Shown one piece after another: positions 45,810-52,226 of a stretch of 52,226 nucleotides of DNA (position 1 is its first letter; every line of letters starts with the position of its first letter). The position numbers and the translations under genes were made by a program. The notes beneath the pieces are model-generated. The model had not been told where the DNA came from, made no database searches, and saw only the letters and a list, made by a program, of their open reading frames with translations. Origin of the DNA: Gemmatimonadaceae bacterium (lineage in GTDB: Bacteria; Gemmatimonadota; Gemmatimonadetes; Gemmatimonadales; Gemmatimonadaceae). The stretch lies in assembly GCA_014379355.1 (NCBI GenBank), contig JACMLX010000193.1:1-52226 (forward strand), written 5' to 3'.

Positions 45810-45965
45810 GCCGTTCTCCGATCGAGTGGACTAATCACCGTGTGCTCCACTGTAACGGCGACATGCAGTCGATCGGCATGACCGTCACCATCAGAACTTG
45901 GCGTCGCCGGCATTGACCGGTTCGGCTCACCACGGCCTCTGGACGGGAGGCGTGCGTATTGCGAC

Positions 45966-46175
45966 GTGTTGACGACGAAACAGCGTATGAGGTTACTGTC
46001 GGCGCCGCGCAATCCACGTCGATTACGCGAGGGTGCCCGCCGTGTGGCAGAGCAAGTCGCGTACCAGCGCGAAAATATTGACGCTCGCACACTTGCTGTT
46101 GCTGAGTCGAACCTCATCGCAGCGTGTTGCGGTAATGGCACCGCGGAAAACATGGTGGCGATGCTTCGTGACTGA
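45966..46175 (+). CDS. small hypothetical protein (69 aa)
   Basis: A GTG-started ORF encoding a basic N-terminal stretch and an Ala/Glu-rich helical part (GARRVAEQVAYQRENIDART, AESNLIAACCGNGTAEN). Its composition is more protein-like than the surrounding shadow frames, and it lies divergent from the DUF1996 gene. No ribosome-binding site stands out and I do not recognise it. Confidence 0.35.
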   Translation: MLTTKQRMRLLSAPRNPRRLREGARRVAEQVAYQRENIDARTLAVAESNLIAACCGNGTAENMVAMLRD

Positions 46176-46404
46176 TCACTCGACGCGCATTATACGTCGA
46201 TGTGCTTGCTGATCGAGTGGTCAGCGAATGCGCGCGTGGCGGTGCGCGCGTTACAAAGATCTTCGCTCGCGCGTCTGAGGACGTCAGTGCAATCGTCGCG
46301 CCGATGACACGCGCAGGCGCAGGAAAGACGCGCACCGTTCTGGTCGTGTTCGCGCGCTGCGCTCGCGTATCGTCTTGGCACACGCAGCGCGCGCGGGCTC
46401 CGCG

Positions 46405-46965
46405 CTCGATGTAAAAAAAAGAGGCCGGCGCCGTAGTGCGCGCTGACGAGATGGTGGTGAGCCTCATCGAATCCGGCGGCCACTTGCGTCGCCCCTTCCT
46501 GAATTGCGGCGGGCGTTTCCGGTGACGTCAAAGGCCCGACATCTTGCTGCGAAGCATCTGCAACGATGTGCCATCGGTGGCACAAGAGTCCGTGGAATAG
46601 GCGGATCCGCTGAACCTTTCTGCGTGCCGAAAAGACCACGCGCTGGTTTCAAATCGACCCCACATGGGCCCACGCGTCACGTCCGTGCTGCGGAGCACGC
46701 CCCAGCCCTCAAGTCGATCGACGACGCCTTGTATTCCTCCCCACCGGCGTCGCGCTGGTATCACTCGGCGAAAAAATGCGGGTGCTCGTTCTTCTCAACT
46801 TGCGTCCGTGATGCGCCGCCAGTGGTGCGCCGGTTGCCGTAAATGCCTCCCGACTGCTGAGCCGTCCAGAGAGACGTTCTGCACGTTGTCGTCGCGGACC
46901 CGGTGATGCTGAACGTGATCGATCCGGTGCCGTTGCCCGGCGACGGGCGCGTAAGCGACGTATCG
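46405..46965 (-). pseudogene. decayed, frameshifted copy of the 3' end of the BNR-repeat gene at 51400
   Basis: On the minus strand successive frames match the C-terminal part of the protein at 51400-52226. WTAQQSGGIYGNRRTTGGAS with KNEHPH matches WMAQQSGGIYGTWRTTNGGAS with RNEHPH. ETPAAIQEGATQVAAGFDEA matches STPAAMRQGATTAAIGFDGA, and SAHYGAGLFF matches TGNYGAGLWL. The pieces are in different frames, with a run of eight Ts near the end, so it is not translatable as one protein. It abuts the AraC remnant directly. Confidence 0.85.
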
Positions 46966-47200
46966 CGCATCGTCGGTGGGCATGTGGCGCGCGTGTGTCA
47001 GCGCTATGTCAGGTGCGTGCCTGATGGATATCTGAGGCAGCGGCGCATCGCGCTGGCGTCGGTTGATTCGCGAAACCCGGCGTCTGCTCTGCGACATCGC
47101 GACGACCTGCGGTTTCGTTGACCAGAGCCACCGCGCGAGCGTGTTCCGGCGGCGGTTGCGCGTGACGCCGAGCGCGCATCGAGCGCAGACTCGAAGCTGA
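46945..47200 (+). pseudogene. decayed AraC-family regulator 3' end
   Basis: The DNA matches the last 260 bases of the intact AraC gene (42262-42528). Shared stretches include CGCGCATCGTCGG, GACCAGAGCCAC, GTGTTCCGGCGGCGG and GTGACGCCGAGCG. Small deletions and an in-frame stop (ATCTGAGGCAG region near 47030) break the frame. The N-terminal cupin domain is missing: at the left edge the similarity gives way to the BNR remnant. It ends 13 bases before tRNA copy 2, the same layout as copy 1. Confidence 0.85.
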
Positions 47201-47212
47201 CGAGTATGGCAG

Positions 47213-47286
47213 TGCCCCCGGGGCGACTCGAACGCCCGGCCAACAGTTTAGGAAACTGCTGCTCTATCCACCTGAGCTACGGGGGC
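47213..47286 (-). tRNA. tRNA-Arg (anticodon CCU), copy 2
   Basis: Identical to the 42540-42613 tRNA except for one base in the variable loop (TGGCC instead of TGCCC before the T stem). All stems, the anticodon CCT and the discriminator A are intact, so it should still be functional. It sits in the second copy of the duplicated block, surrounded by sequence that has decayed much more. Confidence 0.96.
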
Positions 47287-48067
47287 CGATCAATGACGCA
47301 AAATCAATCGACAACTTAACCTGCCCGGGCCTGCAACACACTGACGATCTGTGTGCGCGTGCGTGTTGCTTAAGCCAATCATGCGACGCTCCGCCGCGAG
47401 CTGTCTCCCCGTGTCGCACGCGGTCGCCGGCTCTTGACACGCAGCAATACGGTTCGCCTTCACCAGGCCAATGTAGTCGCAACACTTCCTCAATGCGGTA
47501 CAGATGGGAGATTGATCACGGTAGTCTGCAAAGATTTTCGCAATGGACTTGACACTCACAGACGCCAGAGTGGTTCGACCTGCTCGCGCCGGACGATCGG
47601 GCAGCGTCTTGTGAGATGGCCATGCGAGGCTGGTGACCGAGAGAACGCCGAGGTGCTGTAGAACGCCGAACGGCTGCCGCGATGCTGCACCGAAGGGCTA
47701 CACGGTCATTTCCTGATCGAGGTCGGCTCTGGTCAGTTGGCGGGTGTCTTTGAGCTTCGTCTGATCGGGAAAGATTCCGGCGACCCATGCGCCCAGCGGT
47801 GTCCGGCTCGCGAGGATGCGCGGCCTATCGAGATGCTCTGGATCGTGACGAATTCCATCTCGAACGGTTTGCCGACGAGGATGTCGTTGGGTTGTAAAGA
47901 AGCGGAGCAACGATTCGACTCGCGATGTCGGCCGCGATACCGTGGGAGGTGCCAGTCACGCGCACGTCCAGAATGCTTACCATGAGGCGTTTCGCGCCGC
48001 GCACCGCATGCGTCGCTGCCACCAGTCTTTCCGCAGGCGAGCCGACGTTCATGTGTTGGCACCCGGC
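47287..48067. other. degenerate region after tRNA copy 2, no intact gene
   Basis: About 780 bases with remains of at least one gene on the minus strand. A peptide with MVSILDVRVTGTSHGIAADI can be read near 47930-47990 and continues in another frame as ILVGKPFEMEFVTIQSISIG, indicating a frameshift. The family is not recognised. Nothing else coding is convincing. Confidence 0.55.
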
Positions 48068-48193
48068 GTGGTGCGGAGTCGGGGCCACGCCGCCGCGCGG
48101 GGCAATCAACCAGCAGATCGTGGCATACGGCCGACCGAGCGCTTTCGCAATCACCCCGATCGCCTCCCCCCGATTCCACGCCCACATCTCGTC
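48068..48193 (-). pseudogene. IS30-like transposase N-terminal fragment
   Basis: The minus-strand peptide DEMWAWNRGEAIGVIAKALG followed by RPYATICWLIAPRGGVAPTPHH follows the N-terminal helix-turn-helix of IS30-family transposases (MW..W..GES...IA...G....SI...L...GGI.P.P). Only about 42 residues are recognisable. There is no DDE domain and no terminal inverted repeats were found. It marks an old insertion in this region. Confidence 0.55.
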
Positions 48194-48329
48194 CAACGCT
48201 GCGACCGCCATTCCCGGCCGCCCAATTGGTATGCCAGTAGTCCAAGTCCGATGAGTGAGAGCGATCAAGACCTGAGTGCACTCACCGGCTGAATCCGCCC
48301 ATGCAGGCGCCAGGGGTGTGAGCGCAGAG

Positions 48330-48358
48330 TTGCACTCGCATTCTTAATATTCTAGAAT
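48330..48358 (+). promoter_or_regulatory. sigma-70-type promoter for the GT39-HAD-UbiA operon
   Basis: TTGCAC (48330-48335), a 17-base spacer and TAGAAT (48353-48358) fit the -35/-10 consensus with one or two mismatches each. Transcription would start near 48365, 30 bases before the GTG at 48395. An inverted repeat CATTCT (48339-48344) / AGAATG (48354-48359) overlaps the spacer and -10 and could be an operator. Confidence 0.6.
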
Positions 48359-48394
48359 GAATCCCATCGTGCTCATCCACCACTGAGGAAATCT

Positions 48395-49660
48395 GTGATC
48401 GAGTCCTCCGGTGCAGCCGTGCCACACCCGCCTCGGTATCCGTCGTGGGCACTCATCTTCGTGCTTGCGCTTGGTGCGGGCCTCTTCATGGTCTTCGTTG
48501 GCTTCCGAGCGCAGCATCTCGTCGACCAGCGCTTCGACCCGTATTTTTTCGGGAAGATGGGGGCGAGTATTGCGCGCGGCGACGGCTTCCTGCCGTTCGG
48601 CACGCTGATCTCGCGCCGCGCGCCTCTGTATCCGCTCGCCATCGGAGGCGTGTACTGGGTGTTCGGCGAGCGTCCGATGCTGGTGCTGCTGCTTCAGTGC
48701 CTGCTGCACGCTGGCACCTGCACGCTCATATACAACCTGACCCGACGTCTCTTCGGTCAGCGAGCGGCAGTGATCGCCGGCGCCGCGTGCGCAGTGCATC
48801 CCATGCTGCTCCGGTACGTGCCTGATCTGCATCTGGAAACACTTTTCACGTTTCTGTTCACGCTGACCGTCTGGCTGACCGAGCGATTCTCTCGCACGCG
48901 TGACGTGCGGTCTGGCGCGATGCTTGGCGTCGTGTTCGGTCTCGCGACACTCACGAAGTCCGTGATTCTGCTGTACCCGGGCCTCTTTGCCGTTGCTGTC
49001 TTCATCGGCTCCGCTCGCGCGAAGAGTCGGCTGCCGATCGCAGGGCTCGCGACCATGTTCGTGACGATGGCGCTCGTGATTGCGCCGTGGACCGCGCGCA
49101 ACTACGCCGCGACGGGTCATTTCGTGCCCGTGTCGAGTGGATTGTCAGATGCCTTCCTCCGCGGATTGATCTTCAGCCGCACGGAATTCATCACATTGCA
49201 GAAGCCGCCATATATCGATGCCGAGAACGAAAGCAATGCGTACTTCCGTGACCTCTGCCGCGCCGCAGGTACGGAGTGGCAGCGGGACGACTGGGAGACC
49301 GACCAAATCCTGAACAAGGAAATGAAGCGCCGCTTCGTCGCCGAGCCGTGGCTGAACGTGCGGAGGTTTTTCGTCGGCCTGTTCACGTTCTGGTACCAGA
49401 TGACCAGCCTCGCCACGTCGACGGTCGCCGGCGGCTTCGCACTGGTCGCGTGGGTTTTCGCAGTGCTCGGGCTGCGACGAGCGATCCGGGAACGGCGACC
49501 CGCGTGGCTCCTGCTCCTACCGATCATCTACCTCAATCTTCTGCTTGCCGCACTGCTTGCGCTCGGACGCTATTCGGCGCCGATCCTGCCATGCCTGATC
49601 GCACTGGCTGCGTTCGGGCTTGATGGGCTGCTGCCAAAACGATCCGCGCCACGTGCCTGA
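48395..49660 (+). CDS. ArnT/GT39-like membrane glycosyltransferase
   Basis: A 421-residue GT-C type membrane protein with about 10 hydrophobic helices, likely moving a sugar from a polyprenyl phosphate to a surface glycan. The first extracytoplasmic loop has RFDPYFFGKMGASIARGDGF, holding the acidic residue expected for catalysis, then RRAPLYPLAIGGVYWVFG. A short soluble stretch (about 245-315) lies between helices. The GTG start has GAGGA 6 bases upstream. It is shorter than ArnT (about 550), so the C-terminal periplasmic domain is reduced. The next gene overlaps its end. Confidence 0.85.
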   Translation: MIESSGAAVPHPPRYPSWALIFVLALGAGLFMVFVGFRAQHLVDQRFDPYFFGKMGASIARGDGFLPFGTLISRRAPLYPLAIGGVYWVFGERPMLVLLLQCLLHAGTCTLIYNLTRRLFGQRAAVIAGAACAVHPMLLRYVPDLHLETLFTFLFTLTVWLTERFSRTRDVRSGAMLGVVFGLATLTKSVILLYPGLFAVAVFIGSARAKSRLPIAGLATMFVTMALVIAPWTARNYAATGHFVPVSSGLSDAFLRGLIFSRTEFITLQKPPYIDAENESNAYFRDLCRAAGTEWQRDDWETDQILNKEMKRRFVAEPWLNVRRFFVGLFTFWYQMTSLATSTVAGGFALVAWVFAVLGLRRAIRERRPAWLLLLPIIYLNLLLAALLALGRYSAPILPCLIALAAFGLDGLLPKRSAPRA

Positions 49661-50405
49661 CGCGACGCTTCCCCGCGTGCTGCGAGCGGTCGTGTTCGAC
49701 GTCGATGGCACGCTCTACCGGCAGCCCCCGCTTCGGCGTGCGATGGCACTGCGGCTCATGGGTGCACACCTTGCCCACCCATTCCGCGGACTGACGACGC
49801 TACGCATCCTGTCGGCCTATCGACGCGGGCAGGAAGCGCTTCGGGAGGAGCCAGGTACCGGTAGCCTTGGCGCTGCGCAGTTGCAGTTCGCGTGTCGCGA
49901 AACCGGCGCCCGGCCGGACGAAGTGCAGGCCACCGTGACACGGTGGATGGAGACGGCGCCGCTCGACCTGCTCCCGCGACACGCGCAACCTGGCATGCAG
50001 GAGTGCATTCGCGAGTTGCATCGCCGTGGCTTGAAACTGGGTGTGCTCTCGGACTATCCCGCCGACTCGAAGCTCGTCGCGTTGGGAGTCGGCGCGCAAT
50101 TTCACTCCGTGCTCTGTGCGCAGTCCGACGACGTGGGCGTGTTCAAGCCGAACCCACGCGGCATCCTCGTTTCGCTGGAACGCCTTGGCGCGCAGCCAGC
50201 TGATGCGCTGTATGTGGGCGACCGTGTGGACGTGGACGCGGCCGCGGCGCGCGCGGCGAACGTTGCCTGTGTGATTCTCTCGCGTCGTACGCCGCGGCGA
50301 GACGACGGCTTTCTCTCGGTGCGCACTTTTGACGAGTTGGCCCGCTTGCTCGCGGATCAGCACCAATCCTCCGGCCTTTCCAGTGGAGCACAGCGACATG
50401 AGTGA
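49653..50405 (+). CDS. HAD-superfamily phosphatase
   Basis: A 250-residue HAD hydrolase with nucleophile motif VVFDVDGTLYRQPP, an alpha-helical cap (about 25-100), motif II VLSDYPAD, Lys in VFKPNPRGI and motif IV ALYVGDRVDVDAAAA. The start is uncertain: GTG 49653 overlaps the upstream gene by 8 bases, while ATGs at 49620 and 49623 would overlap more. Sandwiched between a GT39 and a UbiA-type transferase, it may dephosphorylate a lipid-linked phosphosugar, for example phosphoribosyl-polyprenol. That role is inferred from context only. Confidence 0.83.
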   Translation: MPDATLPRVLRAVVFDVDGTLYRQPPLRRAMALRLMGAHLAHPFRGLTTLRILSAYRRGQEALREEPGTGSLGAAQLQFACRETGARPDEVQATVTRWMETAPLDLLPRHAQPGMQECIRELHRRGLKLGVLSDYPADSKLVALGVGAQFHSVLCAQSDDVGVFKPNPRGILVSLERLGAQPADALYVGDRVDVDAAAARAANVACVILSRRTPRRDDGFLSVRTFDELARLLADQHQSSGLSSGAQRHE

Positions 50406-51378
50406 AGCACCCTTCGCCACCACGGTGTCGCGTCCGACCGTGCGCGGCCACATTGCGATCGCGCGCATCGACCACTGGGTGAAGAACGTCTTCATCCTCC
50501 CTGGCATCGTGGCGGCGCTCGGCAGCGATGCGGGGCATGTCGCGCCCGGCTTCGTGATGCGCGTGGTGCTCGGCTTTCTGTCGATCTGTCTCGTCGCATC
50601 GAGCAACTACGTCATCAACGAAGTCCTCGATGCGCCGTCCGACCTCGCGCACCCACTGAAGCGAAGCCGACCGGTGCCGTCGGGTAAGGTCAGCATTCCG
50701 CTCGCGTACGTCGAGTGGCTGGTGCTGATGGTGATCGGCGTGGGGCTTGGCTTTCTCGTCAGCACGCCATTCGGGTTCACCGCGTTGACGTTGTGGGTGA
50801 TGGGATGCGTGTACAACATCCCGCCGCTGCGATCGAAGGACGTGCCGTACATCGATGTGCTGTCCGAGTCGGTCAACAATCCGCTGCGGATGCTGGCCGG
50901 CTGGTACATGGTTGGCACGGTCGCCGTGGCGCCAGCGTCACTGCTGCTCAGCTACTGGATGGTGGGCTGTTACTTCATGGCCATCAAGCGCTATGCTGAG
51001 TTCCGCGACATCGCAGATCCGGTCCGGGCCGCCGCGTATCGGAAATCGTTCGCGTACTACACGCTCGAGCGCCTGATGGTGTCGATCCTGTTCTATGGCT
51101 CGGCCGCGATGCTCTTCCTCGGTGCATTCATCATGCGCTATCGCATCGAGTTGATTCTATCCTTCCCGCTGGTGGCGCTCGTGATGGCGATCTACCTCGA
51201 CATCGCATTCAAACCGGACAGCGCTGCACAGCGACCTGAGGGGCTGTATCGCGAGCGCACGTTGATGGCCGCGGTGGTATCGTGCACGTTGGTCATGGCC
51301 ATCCTGCTGGTCGTCGACGTACCGGCGCTGCAGACGATCTTCGCGCCGACTGCGCCAACTAACATGGATCGTCGCTGA
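50398..51378 (+). CDS. UbiA-family prenyltransferase (decaprenyl-phosphate phosphoribosyltransferase-like)
   Basis: A 326-residue membrane protein with about 9 helices. The first Asp-rich motif is NYVINEVLDAPSDLAHP followed by KRSRPVPSG, which is the pattern of phosphoribosyl-polyprenol synthases (Rv3806c-like) rather than UbiA/MenA quinone enzymes. RIDHWVKNVFILPG near the N-terminus is also typical of that subgroup. A second motif lies around RYAEFRDIADP. The ATG at 50398 overlaps the HAD stop by 8 bases. It would make polyprenyl-phosphoryl-ribose-5-phosphate as a pentose donor for surface glycans. Confidence 0.87.
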   Translation: MSEAPFATTVSRPTVRGHIAIARIDHWVKNVFILPGIVAALGSDAGHVAPGFVMRVVLGFLSICLVASSNYVINEVLDAPSDLAHPLKRSRPVPSGKVSIPLAYVEWLVLMVIGVGLGFLVSTPFGFTALTLWVMGCVYNIPPLRSKDVPYIDVLSESVNNPLRMLAGWYMVGTVAVAPASLLLSYWMVGCYFMAIKRYAEFRDIADPVRAAAYRKSFAYYTLERLMVSILFYGSAAMLFLGAFIMRYRIELILSFPLVALVMAIYLDIAFKPDSAAQRPEGLYRERTLMAAVVSCTLVMAILLVVDVPALQTIFAPTAPTNMDRR

Positions 51379-51399
51379 GCCGCGCACCCGCGCCCTCCA

Positions 51400-52226
51400 T
51401 TACGGTTCGATGTAGAGCCACAGCCCTGCGCCGTAGTTGCCGGTGACGATGTGATAGCGCGCGCCATCGAAGCCGATGGCCGCAGTGGTCGCGCCTTGAC
51501 GCATCGCTGCTGGCGTGCTCGGTGAGCTCCACGCGCCCGTTCCGGGCTGCGAGGCCATCTGAAACGACGGACCATTCGTCGCGCCGAGGCCGGTCGGATA
51601 ACTGTACGAACTGTACATGTACCGTGGTGTTCCGTAGACGACGCGCTGATTGCCCGTCGAACCAACATGCTGCCACGTGACGCCGTAGTCGGCGCTTCGC
51701 AGGACCCCCCAGCCGAGCTGCGAATACGCGCCGGCCATGTAGATCAAACCGCTCGCATCTGGCTGGTACGCCTGGGCGTAGCCGTGCGGATGTTCGTTGC
51801 GGTCGACTCGCGTCCATGACGCGCCGCCATTGGTCGTGCGCCACGTGCCATAGATGCCGCCGGACTGCTGCGCCATCCAGAGGAACGTGCCGCGCGTGGC
51901 GCCCGCATTGCCCATGTCGATGAAGGAGATCGAGTTGGTGCCGTTGCCCACCGACATGGCACCGTTCACCGGGATGCGCGTCCAGGTCTGGCCGCCGTCC
52001 ACGCTCTCGACCAGCACGTCCTGTTCGTGGCCGGCCATGATCAGGTGGCGAGCATCGTACGGATCGACGGACGGGGGATAGACGTCCTGCCGGTTGCTGG
52101 CGGCCGGCGCAATGTTGTACCGCGTCCAGTTCACCCCGCCGTCGAGCGAGCGCCAGAAACCCGTGGCGCCGCCGCGGATGCAGGCGAGATACACAATCGG
52201 CGGATTGCCCGCCCCGTTCGAGGCGA
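51400..52226 (-). CDS. BNR/Asp-box repeat protein, C-terminal part (5' end beyond window)
   Basis: The frame is open to the right edge, so only the C-terminal 275 residues are seen. Four Asp-box (BNR) units are visible: SLDGGVNWTRY, SVDGGQTWTRI, TNGGASWTRV and SADYGVTWQHV, the S-x-D-G-G-x-T-W pattern of sialidase/VPS10-like beta-propellers. Such proteins are usually secreted; ligands vary. It converges with the UbiA gene 21 bases away. A decayed copy of its 3' end is at 46405-46965, so this gene or a relative was once duplicated next to the tRNA-Arg block. Confidence 0.85.
   Translation of the reverse strand, partial: ASNGAGNPPIVYLACIRGGATGFWRSLDGGVNWTRYNIAPAASNRQDVYPPSVDPYDARHLIMAGHEQDVLVESVDGGQTWTRIPVNGAMSVGNGTNSISFIDMGNAGATRGTFLWMAQQSGGIYGTWRTTNGGASWTRVDRNEHPHGYAQAYQPDASGLIYMAGAYSQLGWGVLRSADYGVTWQHVGSTGNQRVVYGTPRYMYSSYSYPTGLGATNGPSFQMASQPGTGAWSSPSTPAAMRQGATTAAIGFDGARYHIVTGNYGAGLWLYIEP

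Larger units (their letters stand above)
46945..48010. repeat. duplicated block, copy 2 (AraC 3' remnant + tRNA-Arg + downstream DNA)
   Basis: Partner of 42262-43010 in direct orientation. The tRNA is almost unchanged, while the AraC part and the downstream DNA have diverged strongly. About 330 extra bases lie between the tRNA and the segment at 47911-47945 that corresponds to 42917-42960. Confidence 0.8.

Noticed and set aside
46202-46414. Plus-strand 70-codon ORF before the BNR remnant
   Set aside because: Ala/Arg-rich, no ribosome-binding site, and it runs into the remnant's T-run region; no support for coding.

Overview
The window is high-GC, gene-dense DNA from a Gram-negative bacterium. 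It carries a complete Kdo branch (kdsB, kdsA, kdsC, kdsD), LPS-transport genes (lptC, lptA-like, lptB), dapF, and menaquinone synthesis by the futalosine route (mqnE, mqnA, mqnC). With rpoN, DedA, many glycosyltransferases and BNR/Asp-box secreted proteins, this fits Gemmatimonadota or a relative best. That placement is inferred from gene content; there is no rRNA or other marker here to prove it.

Positions 1-26991 are one plus-strand run of about 30 genes, mostly joined by 1- or 4-base stop/start overlaps. It starts inside fabH and continues fabD-fabG-acpP-fabF (fatty acid synthesis), mqnE-mqnA-mqnC (menaquinone), a Clp_N-IspF fusion, dedA, xerD and an orphan trpG/pabA. After a 169-base gap with a sigma-54-like -24/-12 element come kdsB-pyrG-kdsA-kdsC-kdsD-lptC-lptA-lptB-rpoN. 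These are followed by a polyprenol-linked glycan set (GtrB-like GT2, GT4, LPG-synthase-TM flippase, YfhO, Dpm1-like GT2) and dapF. The Kdo, Lpt and glycan genes together describe outer-membrane construction, with the sigma-54 gene in the same run.

Positions 26992-42528 hold smaller units. They include a convergent intergenic region with a DnaA-box-like site and an 18-bp palindrome, a YfgM-like TPR membrane protein, and an NlpC/P60 hydrolase. A serine-synthesis operon follows (serA, D-2-hydroxyacid dehydrogenase, serB-like HAD, class V aminotransferase). Next is a DUF1839 / methyltransferase / GluQ-like / ANL ligase / acyl-CoA dehydrogenase group, then a beta-lactamase-fold hydrolase divergent from an AraC regulator.

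Positions 42529-48394 are an accessory, decaying region. Two nearly identical tRNA-Arg(CCU) genes 4.7 kb apart each sit in a diverged copy of the same block (AraC 3' end, tRNA, degenerate downstream DNA). Between them lie a run of tiny overlapping ORFs, a DUF1996 lipoprotein with an Ig-like domain and a Pro-Val linker, and a rotted copy of the 3' end of the BNR gene found at 51400. An IS30-like transposase scrap lies just beyond.

Positions 48395-52226 return to intact genes: a GT39/ArnT-like membrane glycosyltransferase, a HAD phosphatase, a UbiA-family (phosphoribosyl-polyprenol type) transferase, and the C-terminal part of a BNR-repeat protein running off the right edge.
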